33,640 bases of DNA from Marinomonas gallaica (GTDB lineage Bacteria > Pseudomonadota > Gammaproteobacteria > Pseudomonadales > Marinomonadaceae), in the NCBI RefSeq assembly GCF_001639745.1, contig NZ_LTAX01000029.1:1-33640 (forward strand), in the 5' to 3' direction. Numbering within the stretch: the stretch's first letter is position 1; each line of letters begins with the position of its first letter. The notes under the pieces were generated by a model. The model was not told the DNA's origin and did not search any database. It saw only the letters and a list, made by a program, of their open reading frames with translations. The position numbers were made by a program, and so were the translations under genes. Shown here one piece after another: positions 1 to 11,124 of this stretch.

Positions 1-58
1 GTTTTGCCATTGGACACCTCTTTTAATATGGCTATGTTACCACCTAAAATGGTGTCCG
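1..58 (-). mobile_element. Probable end of an insertion sequence (IS3-like), transposase start at the window edge
   Basis: Read on the minus strand, the segment begins with CGGACACC, has an inverted copy GGTGTCC about 40 bases further in, then an AGAGGTG ribosome site and ATGGCAAAAC, which would open a transposase-type protein (Met-Ala-Lys) running off the left edge. The terminal repeat, short leader and immediate start codon are what an IS3-family left end looks like. The adjoining reductase gene becomes recognisable only to the right of base 59. Only 58 bases are visible, so the family and the exact junction are inferred. Confidence 0.5.
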
Positions 59-994
59 GTTTCATTAGACCACTACAAAGATGTGATCCGCTTAACCTTA
101 GTTAAACAAGATGGTGGTACATTACCCTCTTATCAAGCGGGAGCACACATCGAGTTGCAATTGCCTAGTGGTTTATTGAGGCAGTATTCGTTGTGTCGTT
201 TACCGACAACGGGTAAAGAATTTGAAGTAGCCGTGTTGCGTGATCCAAATTCACGTGGTGGCTCTGCTGAAATCCATCGTCTGAAACAAGGCGATAAGCT
301 TAAGGCGAAGCTACCTCAAAACCACTTTCCTCTTAATAGTCCTCGACTCCCTGCTTTGCTAATGGCCGCTGGCATTGGTGTGACGCCTCTCATGCCGATG
401 GCGCAAATGTTGTCTAAATCAGGTACGGATTTTTTGCTTCATTATTCCGCTAAAAGTGCGCATTATGCGGCATTCTACGGCACACTCAAAAACGCTTCTT
501 TCTCGGATAAAGTGAAATTTCATTTCACCATCGAGCAAGGTAAACGAGCTGATATCCAAGCTTTGCTCGCGTCGTTGCCGGATAAACGTGATATCTATGC
601 TTGTGGCCCAAATGGTTATATTCGAACGGTACTTGATCTTGCGCGAAGCTTAGGCTGGCCGGAAGCAAAGTTGCATCATGAGTTCTTCAAAGGGGTTGCT
701 TCTCCTGAGATGGACAGCGCCCCACGGGAGACTTTTCAAGTAAAAGTGGCCAGTTCGGGGGAAGTGTTTGATGTTGAAGAGGGGCTAAGTATCACGCAGA
801 CGTTAGAAATAAACGGCATCGATATTCCTATCTCGTGTGAAGAAGGTTGGTGTGGAACCTGTATGACTCGGGTTGTAGAAGGCGTGCCGGATCACCGAGA
901 TACTTTCTTGTCAAATGATGAGCGTGCTTCAAGTAATTTGATCATGCCATGTTGTTCTCGATCCCGTAGTGACTGTCTTGTATTAGATATCTAG
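59..994 (+). CDS. Ferredoxin-type oxidoreductase (VanB / phthalate dioxygenase reductase family), 5' end probably lost
   Basis: This is the electron-transfer subunit of a Rieske-type aromatic-ring or demethylase oxygenase. It passes electrons from NAD(P)H through flavin to a 2Fe-2S centre. The flavin domain comes first, with RQYSLCR as the flavin-binding R-x-Y-S motif. The nucleotide-binding domain has AAGIGVTPLMPM and YACGPNGYI. A C-terminal plant-type ferredoxin carries CEEGWCGTC plus a late Cys. The first legal start is GTG at 83, with no ribosome site, yet family resemblance begins one codon earlier (DVIRLTLV) and the frame stays open to the window edge. Family members normally have about 12-20 more N-terminal residues, so the gene appears cut by the IS at 1-58 and may be non-functional or expressed from an IS promoter. 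The oxygenase partner is not in view. Confidence 0.8.
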   Translation, partial: VSLDHYKDVIRLTLVKQDGGTLPSYQAGAHIELQLPSGLLRQYSLCRLPTTGKEFEVAVLRDPNSRGGSAEIHRLKQGDKLKAKLPQNHFPLNSPRLPALLMAAGIGVTPLMPMAQMLSKSGTDFLLHYSAKSAHYAAFYGTLKNASFSDKVKFHFTIEQGKRADIQALLASLPDKRDIYACGPNGYIRTVLDLARSLGWPEAKLHHEFFKGVASPEMDSAPRETFQVKVASSGEVFDVEEGLSITQTLEINGIDIPISCEEGWCGTCMTRVVEGVPDHRDTFLSNDERASSNLIMPCCSRSRSDCLVLDI

Positions 995-1070
995 ATTGGC
1001 TGAGTGACGAAGATTTTACTCGATTCACACGTTTCGTTTATAAAAGACGCAAAACTTGTCAGCTTTTACG

Positions 1071-2811
<1,741 letters not shown>

Positions 2812-2817
2812 TTTTAG

Positions 2818-4158
<1,341 letters not shown>

Positions 4159-4174
4159 AGTTTGGTCTGATTTT

Positions 4175-4206
4175 AAAAGGGAGAACATTCGTTCTCCCTT
4201 TTTTAT
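4175..4206 (+). terminator. Intrinsic terminator after eno
   Basis: Perfect 12-bp stem AAAAGGGAGAAC (4175-4186) with GTTCTCCCTTTT (4191-4202), loop ATTC, followed by T-rich sequence. Confidence 0.9.
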
Positions 4207-4269
4207 GTTTTTTTCTCCCATTTCGCGAAATAATGGGCACTCCTTTGTCCAGAGTCTGAATCTTCCAAC

Positions 4270-4548
4270 ATGATGTTGCGTATTTTTATTGCCATATTTC
4301 TAAGCGTGTCTGCTTATTTCTTTTACCAAAGCTATTGGGGAGAGCAGGGTATAAAACGCGAAGAAGAGCTGGCCAAGCAGATTGAGTATCAAGAACAGAT
4401 TAATAAGCGTCTGAAAGTGCGTAATGATGCCTTACGTGCTCAAATAAGTGATTTGCGTCGTGGCGGCGATGCGATCGAAGAACACGTTCGGACAGAACTT
4501 CAATATATCAAAGACGGCGAAGTCTTTTATCGAATAGTAGAAAAGTAA
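4270..4548 (+). CDS. ftsB: Cell division protein FtsB
   Basis: Small bitopic divisome protein that bridges FtsL and FtsQ in the inner membrane. One transmembrane segment lies at about residues 3-21, followed by a heptad-rich coiled coil at about 27-65 and the conserved tail ending GEVFYRIVEK, matching the E. coli GETFYRLV end. At 92 residues it is a little shorter than E. coli FtsB (103). Two adjacent ATG codons (4270 and 4273) are possible starts and neither has a clear ribosome site. The stop codon shares its last base with the ispD start (TAATG), so the two are translationally coupled. The ftsB-ispD-ispF order is conserved across gammaproteobacteria. Confidence 0.95.
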   Translation: MMLRIFIAIFLSVSAYFFYQSYWGEQGIKREEELAKQIEYQEQINKRLKVRNDALRAQISDLRRGGDAIEEHVRTELQYIKDGEVFYRIVEK

Positions 4549-5246
4549 TGACACAGTATTGGGTAATTATTCCAGCCGCAGGGGTTGGAAAACGCATGGC
4601 AAGTGCGCAACCAAAGCAATATCTAATGCTTAATGATAAAACTATCCTAGATACGACGATTTCTCGTTTTATTGGGCACCCTAATGTAGCTGGGGTCGTT
4701 GTTGGTGTCAGTCCAGACGATGAGTATTGGCCAGATTCAGAGTGGTCGACGCATCCTCAAGTGGTTCGTTTTGACGGTGGTGAAGAGCGATCGGATACGG
4801 TATTAAATGGCCTGCAAGTGTTATTGGCCCTTGGTGTTTCTGAAACTGATTCCGTATTAGTACACGATGCGGTACGTCCGTTACTCTCGCAATCGGCTCT
4901 GACACGTATTGTGTCGCATACGGGTGAGCAAGGTGCGTTATTGGCTATCCCGTGTAAAGACACATTGAAACTAGCAAACGATCAATGCGCGACTGCAACG
5001 GTTGACCGCAGTGTTATATGGCAGGCTCAAACACCCCAAAAATTCCCACTGATGGCATTGTATGAAGGCATTGCTAGCGCGACAGAAGAAGGTATCGCGA
5101 TTACTGATGAAAGCTCGGCAATGGAGCTATTAAATTGGCAACCGGATTTGATCGAAGGTGAGTCGAGCAATTTAAAAATTACGGTGCCAGATGATTTAGT
5201 AATCGCTCAAGCGCTTATTAGTATTCACAGTTCCGAGTTACAGTAA
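4548..5246 (+). CDS. ispD: 2-C-methyl-D-erythritol 4-phosphate cytidylyltransferase
   Basis: Third enzyme of the MEP isoprenoid pathway; transfers CMP from CTP to methylerythritol phosphate. The nucleotide-binding N-terminus [10 protein letters not shown] with PKQYL is present, as are VHDAVRPLL (metal and substrate site), TPQKFPLM and the C-terminal [13 protein letters not shown] signature. At 232 residues it is normal for the family (E. coli 236). It starts on the last base of the ftsB stop and is followed 10 bases later by ispF, the enzyme two steps further on in the pathway, which has its own TAAGGAG ribosome site. Confidence 0.97.
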   Translation: MTQYWVIIPAAGVGKRMASAQPKQYLMLNDKTILDTTISRFIGHPNVAGVVVGVSPDDEYWPDSEWSTHPQVVRFDGGEERSDTVLNGLQVLLALGVSETDSVLVHDAVRPLLSQSALTRIVSHTGEQGALLAIPCKDTLKLANDQCATATVDRSVIWQAQTPQKFPLMALYEGIASATEEGIAITDESSAMELLNWQPDLIEGESSNLKITVPDDLVIAQALISIHSSELQ

Positions 5247-5256
5247 GGAGATTTTT

Positions 5257-5745
5257 ATGGTGCCATTTCGAATTGGCCATGGCTTTGACGTTCATAAGTT
5301 CGGCGAAGGCGATCACATCGTAATCGGAGGGGTAACCATTCCTTATGAAAAAGGGCTGGTAGCTCATTCCGATGGCGATGTGGCTTTGCATGCTTTGACG
5401 GATGCTTTATTAGGCGCAGCAGCTCTGGGTGATATTGGTAAACACTTTCCGGATACGGATGCCGAATTTGCAGGCGCAAACAGTCGTGGCTTATTGCGTC
5501 AAGCGTTTTCTGAGATCAGAAAGCTTGGCTGGTTAGTTGGAAATGTTGATGTCACCATCATTGCTCAAGCTCCCCAAATGCGTCCTCATATCGATGCTAT
5601 GCGTACTAACATTGCTGCAGATCTTGCGATCGACATGTCTGCAACAAATGTAAAAGCGACAACGACCGAGAAACTAGGTTTTACGGGTCGTAAAGAAGGC
5701 ATCGCTGTGGAAGCGGTTGCGCTACTGTATCGAGATAATACATGA
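5257..5745 (+). CDS. ispF: 2-C-methyl-D-erythritol 2,4-cyclodiphosphate synthase
   Basis: Cyclises CDP-methylerythritol 2-phosphate, releasing CMP, in the MEP pathway. The zinc ligands are visible as D11 and H13 in GHGFDVHKF and H45 in [13 protein letters not shown]. The signature [11 protein letters not shown] and the C-terminal [11 protein letters not shown] are also present. It is 162 residues, about 3 longer at the N-terminus than E. coli IspF. AAGGAG lies 6 bases before the ATG. Its last four bases overlap the truD start (ATGA), implying coupled translation. Confidence 0.97.
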   Translation: MVPFRIGHGFDVHKFGEGDHIVIGGVTIPYEKGLVAHSDGDVALHALTDALLGAAALGDIGKHFPDTDAEFAGANSRGLLRQAFSEIRKLGWLVGNVDVTIIAQAPQMRPHIDAMRTNIAADLAIDMSATNVKATTTEKLGFTGRKEGIAVEAVALLYRDNT

Positions 5746-6836
5746 ACACACAATGGCACTATGCATGGACGGAACCACAAGCCCGTGCAGACCTAAAAAC
5801 GCAGGTCAGTGACTTCTTGGTAGAAGAAATCTTAGGGTTTGAACCAGAAGGGAAAGGCGAGTTTGTTTATCTATGGGTAGAGAAGCAAGGCGTTAATACA
5901 GATTTCCTAGCTAAGCGCTTGGCGCAGGCCGCTGATATTTCACCGAGCCGTGTTACCTATGCCGGAGTTAAAGACCGACATGCCTGTACACGTCAATGGT
6001 TTTGCTTGCATATCATTGGTCAAGCACCAGATTTGAGTGATATTGAGCAGGTCTTTCGTGAGCCGGAAACGGTGAGAGTGCTACTGCAAACGCGCCATAG
6101 TAAAAAGTTGCGTACCGGGGGGTTGCTAGGGAATCGCTTTAGTTTGCGTTTGCGTAATATTCAAGGCGATCTAAATGAGGTAAAGCAGCGTTTAAGTCTC
6201 ATTGAGCGTCATGGTGTGCCGAATTATTATGGTGAACAGCGTTTTGGTATTGATGGCAATAACTTAGTGAATGGCTACAAGTTTGTGATGCCAGGACGTT
6301 ATGGTACACATAAGCTCAATAAAACACAGTCGTTTTGGTTATCAGCCATCCGATCATGGTTTTTTAATGAAGCCTTATCTCAGTTTGTCGTAGATGGCAG
6401 TTGGGATGTGATAAAAACAGGCGATATTGCTCAACCAAGAGATGGCTCTCAATCGTTTCGAGTCAAAGAGTTAAGTTTAGATACATTGTATCGAACCCGT
6501 TTGGGTGACATTTCGCCGGTGTTGCCATTGATTAGTGATGGCTGGCCTATGGGCACGAATTCTGAACGAGCGGAAGCCATGGCGATCCTTTACGCTGAGC
6601 AAAGCGAACTATTAAAAGGGCTAATTAGCTTTGATTTCTCTCGTGACAGTCGTGCGACTCGAATTGTACCGAAAGACATGGCCTGGGAATTGCTAAATGC
6701 TACCGATGAAGCGGAGCAATTGGTGATTCAATTTGAGCTGCCTAAGGGAGCTTTTGCGACCAGCGTGTTGCGTGAGTTGTTTATTATTAACGATCGATCC
6801 CAAGAAAAACGTCATGAGATTATTACTAGCGAATGA
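5742..6836 (+). CDS. truD: tRNA pseudouridine(13) synthase TruD
   Basis: Converts uridine 13 of certain tRNAs to pseudouridine. The catalytic Asp is D78 in [14 protein letters not shown] (E. coli D80). The insertion-domain motifs [10 protein letters not shown] and [14 protein letters not shown] are intact, and the C-terminal [15 protein letters not shown] is typical. Length is 364 residues (E. coli 349). The ATG overlaps the ispF stop by 4 bases, and its own end overlaps surE by 23 bases. The ispF-truD-surE-pcm order is the usual gammaproteobacterial arrangement. Confidence 0.96.
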   Translation: MNTQWHYAWTEPQARADLKTQVSDFLVEEILGFEPEGKGEFVYLWVEKQGVNTDFLAKRLAQAADISPSRVTYAGVKDRHACTRQWFCLHIIGQAPDLSDIEQVFREPETVRVLLQTRHSKKLRTGGLLGNRFSLRLRNIQGDLNEVKQRLSLIERHGVPNYYGEQRFGIDGNNLVNGYKFVMPGRYGTHKLNKTQSFWLSAIRSWFFNEALSQFVVDGSWDVIKTGDIAQPRDGSQSFRVKELSLDTLYRTRLGDISPVLPLISDGWPMGTNSERAEAMAILYAEQSELLKGLISFDFSRDSRATRIVPKDMAWELLNATDEAEQLVIQFELPKGAFATSVLRELFIINDRSQEKRHEIITSE

Positions 6837-7560
6837 TGACGGATTGGATGCTAAAGGCATTCAAACGTTAGCCAATTACTTACAGAAAGATTTCCAATGT
6901 ACCCTAGTGGCACCTGATCGTGATCGCAGTGGTGCAAGTAACTCTTTAACATTGACGCGCCCTTTGCGCCCTACGTTGGTTCGCGAGGGCCAATACAAAG
7001 TTGATGGTACGCCAACCGATTGTGTTAATTTAGCATTGTCTGAAGTGATTGATGGGCGCTTTGATGCCGTGGTTTCTGGTATTAATCACGGCCCTAATTT
7101 AGGGGACGACGTGATTTACTCGGGTACCGTTGCCGCAGCGATGGAAGCGCGTCATTTGGGGCGGCCAGCAATTGCCGTTTCTTTGGTGGGGAATCGTTAT
7201 TTTGATACCGCGGCAAAATGGGTGAGTAAGTTATTGCAGGACTCCCATACGCTAGCGTTGCCGCCTAAAGTGCTGCTGAATATTAATATTCCGGACCTAC
7301 CGTTTGCTGAAATTAAAGGCATTAAAGTGACGCGTTTAGGATATCGTCATCAAGCGCATCCAGCGATTCCAGCTAACCATCCAAAAGGTCTTGAGTGCTA
7401 CTGGATTGGGGCATTAGCCGAACCCAATGATGCTCAAGAGGGAACCGATTTTCATGCGGTTGCTAATGGCTATATTTCGATTACGCCGATGCATACAGAC
7501 ATGACCTGTCATTCGGCATTACATCAACTGAATCAATGGGTGAATGATATAGCACCATGA
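6814..7560 (+). CDS. surE: 5'/3'-nucleotidase SurE
   Basis: Stationary-phase survival phosphatase acting on nucleoside monophosphates and short polyphosphate. The metal-binding N-terminus [10 protein letters not shown] (Asp-Asp pair) fixes the start at ATG 6814. The frame is open further upstream, but only inside truD. The motifs GASNSLTL, VDGTPTDCVNLA and SGINHGPNLGDDVIYSGTVAAAMEA are complete. It has 248 residues (E. coli 253). It overlaps truD by 23 bases and pcm by 4 (ATGA). The partnership with pcm, nlpD and rpoS is widely conserved and links it to stationary-phase physiology. Confidence 0.96.
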   Translation: MRLLLANDDGLDAKGIQTLANYLQKDFQCTLVAPDRDRSGASNSLTLTRPLRPTLVREGQYKVDGTPTDCVNLALSEVIDGRFDAVVSGINHGPNLGDDVIYSGTVAAAMEARHLGRPAIAVSLVGNRYFDTAAKWVSKLLQDSHTLALPPKVLLNINIPDLPFAEIKGIKVTRLGYRHQAHPAIPANHPKGLECYWIGALAEPNDAQEGTDFHAVANGYISITPMHTDMTCHSALHQLNQWVNDIAP

Positions 7561-8219
7561 GCATTGCATTAGATGACCTTTTAAAACGCTCACAACCTCG
7601 CTGCAGTCAAATGCTAGAGCACTTGGTTCATGAGGGGGTTAATCATAAAGAATTGCTTGAACTGATGGCGATGTTGCCACGTCAGGAATTTGTTGAGCCT
7701 GCTTTTTCGCATTTGGCATACAGTCCAACGGCGCTTCCTATCGGTCGTAGTCAAACTATCAGTCAACCGCTAACGGTGGCTCGAATGACGTTGTGGCTGC
7801 TCTCCTATGCACGATTAGGGCGCGTGCTTGAGGTTGGGACTGGTTCAGGGTATCAAACCTGTTTGTTAGCGCATTTCTTTAATAAAGTGCATACCATTGA
7901 ACGTCAGAAGAGCCTGTATGTCCAAGCGCAAGAGCGCTTAAGAAATATGGGGGTTAACAATGTTGAGTTTTTGCACGGTGATGGGCATTTAGGTTGGCCA
8001 CAAAAAGTACAAATGGATGCCATCATCGTCACGGCAATGGCGAGTAAAGTCCCCTCAGCTCTGACAGATATGCTGAAAGAGGACGGTATTTTAATTATGC
8101 CTATTGCGGATGAGGTGCCTTCCATTGGATGTTGGCGCCGAGTAGGGGATAAGTGGAAGCGTTTAGAATCGGCTCCAGCTCAGTTTGTTCCATTATTAGA
8201 AGGAAAAGTGGATGCCTAA
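7557..8219 (+). CDS. pcm: Protein-L-isoaspartate O-methyltransferase
   Basis: Methylates L-isoaspartyl residues with S-adenosylmethionine and so starts the repair of aged proteins. LPIGRSQTISQPLTVA is the substrate-loop signature and VLEVGTGSGYQT is the SAM-binding glycine-rich motif. A typical strand follows (VHTIERQ, with the acidic SAM-ribose ligand). At 220 residues it is slightly longer than E. coli Pcm (208). The start overlaps the surE stop as ATGA, and the stop lies 5 bases inside the next gene, so the whole block is tightly coupled. Confidence 0.95.
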   Translation: MSIALDDLLKRSQPRCSQMLEHLVHEGVNHKELLELMAMLPRQEFVEPAFSHLAYSPTALPIGRSQTISQPLTVARMTLWLLSYARLGRVLEVGTGSGYQTCLLAHFFNKVHTIERQKSLYVQAQERLRNMGVNNVEFLHGDGHLGWPQKVQMDAIIVTAMASKVPSALTDMLKEDGILIMPIADEVPSIGCWRRVGDKWKRLESAPAQFVPLLEGKVDA

Positions 8220-9159
8220 GTGGCTAAAAATTTATTTAAGCGGTGTGCTAATGGGCGCTGCAGATGTGGTGCCAGGTGTTTCTGGTGGCACGATGGCCTT
8301 TATTATCGGCATCTATAGTCGCTTGATTAGCGCATTAAGTGGTGTCAATCGTCAAAGCATTGCAATGCTTTGCAAAGGTGATATCAAGGGTTTATGGCAG
8401 CATTTTGATGGCGGTTTCTTATTAGCGCTTTTACTTGGCATCATTACGAGTATTTTTGGTCTCGCGAGCCTTATAACAACGTTATTACAAGATTATCCTG
8501 TTTGGTTATGGAGCTTCTTTTTTGGGCTAATTATCGCTTCTGCTTATGTTTTGATACATGAAATACCCACCTTTACTGTCAAACATGGCCTTATTATGTT
8601 GATTGGTATAAGTGTCGGTAGCGGGCTTTCTTTGTTGGTGCCGACGCAAGTCAATACGAACTTAGTGATGGTGTTCTGTTCTGGCATGATTGCCATCTGC
8701 GCCATGATTTTACCTGGCATTTCCGGTAGCTTTATTTTATTAATGCTGGGAATGTACGGATTTATTATTACGTCAGTTAAAGACCTTAATTTTGTTGTGA
8801 TCATTGTGTTCGCAACTGGCGCTGTATTGGGGTTGTTAAGTTTTTCGAAGTTATTGAATTGGCTACTAACCCATGCAAAGTCGGTCACCTTAGCGATGCT
8901 AACCGGTATTATGCTAGGTGCACTGGTGAAAGTGTGGCCTTGGAAAGAAGCAGTGTCTTTTATTGATGTGGGCAGTAAGCGTCTCCCTGCTCAGGAAGAA
9001 TTGCTGTTGCCATGGAATATGGATAACTTTGTGCTAATCGATGGCTTGATCATTCCATTTGGCTTAATTTTACTCGGTGCGTTGTTCGTTCTGGGAACCC
9101 ATTACATCTTCTTACAAAAAGCAAACGCGACTGTAACCAACCCCGATCTATGTAAGTAA
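8212..9159 (+). CDS. popT: DUF368 polytopic membrane protein, PopT-type undecaprenyl-phosphate translocase
   Basis: The N-terminal signature LSGVLMGAADVVPGVSGGTMAFIIGIY and its second half ICAMILPGISGSFILLMLGMYG form the pseudo-repeat typical of DUF368. About eight hydrophobic helices are spread over 315 residues. Members of this family have been reported as undecaprenyl-phosphate flippases (PopT), returning the lipid carrier for peptidoglycan and O-antigen to the cytoplasmic face. Function here is transferred from the family, not visible in the sequence. It overlaps pcm by 8 bases and precedes nlpD by 11, placing an envelope-recycling step in the stationary-phase operon. The gene symbol is by family only. 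Confidence 0.85.
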   Translation: MPKWLKIYLSGVLMGAADVVPGVSGGTMAFIIGIYSRLISALSGVNRQSIAMLCKGDIKGLWQHFDGGFLLALLLGIITSIFGLASLITTLLQDYPVWLWSFFFGLIIASAYVLIHEIPTFTVKHGLIMLIGISVGSGLSLLVPTQVNTNLVMVFCSGMIAICAMILPGISGSFILLMLGMYGFIITSVKDLNFVVIIVFATGAVLGLLSFSKLLNWLLTHAKSVTLAMLTGIMLGALVKVWPWKEAVSFIDVGSKRLPAQEELLLPWNMDNFVLIDGLIIPFGLILLGALFVLGTHYIFLQKANATVTNPDLCK

Positions 9160-9170
9160 AGTGAGTTTAA

Positions 9171-10010
9171 ATGCAAATAGTTGGGCAGATGAGAATAGCT
9201 TACAAAATCTCTAAATTGCTGACACACAAGCTCAGCGGTGCCCTAATGCTATGTTTGGTTTTATCGGGGTGTGCATCAGACAGTTTTCATTATTCTAATG
9301 TCGGATCTTTCGATCATTCTTCGAGTAGCCCGAGAACCAAACCTATGCCGAGCAGCGGCGTTTATCGGGTTGACTCGGGTGATACCTTGTTTTCTATCGC
9401 TTTTTCTTATGGTTTAGATTATCGCCATGTGGCAGAAATTAATAACATCCCAGCTCCTTATACTATTTACCCTAATCAAAAAATCCGTTTGAAAGGTTCC
9501 ATAAAACGATCGACTACACCGACAAAAACAGTGGCCAAGAAGACATCTACGCCACAAAAGCCTGTAACAAAAAACGCCATAGCGAAAGTGAACTCTTCGT
9601 CAAAGCCCGTGTCGACTGTAAAGATACCGGATAAAAAAGTGTCGTCATGGCGTTGGCCAATTTCGGGATCTGTGACTAGGGGCTTTTCAAGTGCCGGCGT
9701 TAGTAGTAAAGGTATAGACATTCGCGGCAAAGATGCTGAGCATGTTAAAGCGGTTGCAGATGGTATTGTGGTGTACGCAGGAAATGGCTTGATTGGCTAC
9801 GGTAATTTAGTCATAGTGAAACATAACGAAGTATATCTTAGTGCCTATGCTTACAATGAGCGCATCTTAGTTAAGGAAAAACAAAGTGTTCGATCGGGCG
9901 ACTCTCTCGCCATCATTGGTGGTAAAGGAACGGAAAAACCTTTATTACACTTTGAGGTTAGGCGTGATGGCCAGCCAATCGACCCACTTAAAGTACTACC
10001 TAAAAAATAA
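9171..10010 (+). CDS. nlpD: NlpD-type lipoprotein, LysM + degenerate LytM, amidase activator
   Basis: Outer-membrane lipoprotein that activates periplasmic amidases for septal cell-wall splitting. A lipobox LSGC places the lipidated Cys at residue 34. A LysM domain spans about 64-108 ([17 protein letters not shown]). A Lys/Thr/Ser-rich linker follows, then a LytM/M23 domain at about 161-277. The LytM zinc site is broken: SKGIDIRG lacks the first His, and the usual SAYAH is SAYAY here, while LHFEV remains. So it should activate rather than cut, as in E. coli NlpD. ATG 9171 and ATG 9189 (residue 7) both give plausible signal peptides. It sits directly upstream of rpoS, as in most gammaproteobacteria, where an rpoS promoter often lies inside nlpD. 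Confidence 0.94.
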   Translation: MQIVGQMRIAYKISKLLTHKLSGALMLCLVLSGCASDSFHYSNVGSFDHSSSSPRTKPMPSSGVYRVDSGDTLFSIAFSYGLDYRHVAEINNIPAPYTIYPNQKIRLKGSIKRSTTPTKTVAKKTSTPQKPVTKNAIAKVNSSSKPVSTVKIPDKKVSSWRWPISGSVTRGFSSAGVSSKGIDIRGKDAEHVKAVADGIVVYAGNGLIGYGNLVIVKHNEVYLSAYAYNERILVKEKQSVRSGDSLAIIGGKGTEKPLLHFEVRRDGQPIDPLKVLPKK

Positions 10011-10027
10011 GTACTACCCCCAAAAAT
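9991..10027 (+). repeat. Imperfect tandem duplication across the nlpD stop codon
   Basis: AAGTACTACCTAAAAAAT (9991-10008) is followed directly by AAGTACTACCCCCAAAAAT (10009-10027). The nlpD stop lies at the end of the first copy. It looks like a small recent duplication. Confidence 0.7.
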
Positions 10028-10060
10028 AATAATCATAATTTGGGCGTTGAGGAGGGCTAT

Positions 10061-11050
10061 ATGAAATCAGTAGAGATGGACAAGTCGACAGAAGAAATTC
10101 TTAAGAATACGGATGATTTTGATTTCGAAGATACAAATGAATCTGTGGATGACACAGATGATTTTGAATCAGCGGTAAATGCGCGTTATGCAGACAATGA
10201 TGTAAAATCTTTGGATGTAACACAGCTTTATTTAAGCGAGATTGGTTATTCCCCATTATTGAGTGCAGAGGAAGAGGTTTACTTTTCTCGATTAGCATTA
10301 AAGGGGGATGAGGCAGCTCGTAAGCGGATGATTGAGAGTAATTTACGTTTGGTCGTGAAGATTTCTCGTCGTTACTTAAATAGAGGCCTAACGCTCTTAG
10401 ATTTGATCGAAGAGGGCAATTTAGGTTTGATTCGTGCCGTTGAAAAATTTGACCCAGAACGAGGCTTCCGCTTTTCAACTTACGCTACGTGGTGGATTCG
10501 TCAAACCATAGAGCGCGCGATCATGAATCAGACACGAACGATCCGCTTGCCTATTCATGTCGTCAAAGAGCTAAATGTGTATTTGCGAGCAGCCCGTGAG
10601 CTGACGCAAAAACTGGATCATGAGCCGAGCCCAGAAGAAATTGCAACAATGCTGGATCGTCCTGTAGAGGATGTTCAGCGTATGTTAAGCCTAAATGAAC
10701 GTGTCAGTTCTATTGATTCTCCTGTTGGTGGTTTAGACAGTGATAAAAGTTTGGTGGAAGTATTAGCTGACACACAGCATGCTGGGCCTGAAGACGACCG
10801 TCAAGAAGGTGATGTACACCAGAATATCGAACAATTACTTGATGAGCTTAACGATAAGCAGTGTGAGGTCATTGCTAGACGTTTTGGTCTACGTGGTTAT
10901 GAACCAAGTACCCTTGAAGATGTCGGGGCTGAAATTGGTTTGACACGAGAGCGTGTTCGACAAATACAAGTTGAGGCATTGCGCAAATTACGGATCATGT
11001 TGCAAAACCGTGGTCTGTCATTAACGGATGTCATCAATTTAGATAACTAA
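10061..11050 (+). CDS. rpoS: RNA polymerase sigma factor RpoS (sigma-38)
   Basis: Stationary-phase and general stress sigma factor. An acidic N-terminus (region 1.1-like) leads into [16 protein letters not shown] (region 1.2). Region 2 follows with [27 protein letters not shown] and [17 protein letters not shown], then region 3 with [12 protein letters not shown], and region 4 with the helix-turn-helix [20 protein letters not shown]. Start is ATG 10061, set by GAGGAGGG ending 4-5 bases before it; the open frame upstream starts at a TTG with no ribosome site. Length is 329 residues (E. coli 330). Its 50-base gap to nlpD has no terminator. A strong bidirectional terminator follows. Confidence 0.97.
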   Translation: MKSVEMDKSTEEILKNTDDFDFEDTNESVDDTDDFESAVNARYADNDVKSLDVTQLYLSEIGYSPLLSAEEEVYFSRLALKGDEAARKRMIESNLRLVVKISRRYLNRGLTLLDLIEEGNLGLIRAVEKFDPERGFRFSTYATWWIRQTIERAIMNQTRTIRLPIHVVKELNVYLRAARELTQKLDHEPSPEEIATMLDRPVEDVQRMLSLNERVSSIDSPVGGLDSDKSLVEVLADTQHAGPEDDRQEGDVHQNIEQLLDELNDKQCEVIARRFGLRGYEPSTLEDVGAEIGLTRERVRQIQVEALRKLRIMLQNRGLSLTDVINLDN

Positions 11051-11063
11051 TGTTGCCACGATC

Positions 11064-11104
11064 AAAAAAGCCCCAGTTATCAAAAAGATAGCTGGGGCTT
11101 TTTT
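11064..11104. terminator. Bidirectional terminator between rpoS and the ahpA-like gene
   Basis: AAAAAAGCCCCAGTTATC (11064-11081) pairs with GATAGCTGGGGCTTTTTT (11087-11104) across AAAAA, with one G-U pair. The A and T tracts allow use on both strands, serving the converging genes. Confidence 0.92.
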
Positions 11105-11124
11105 GTATTGTAAGCGGTAAATTA

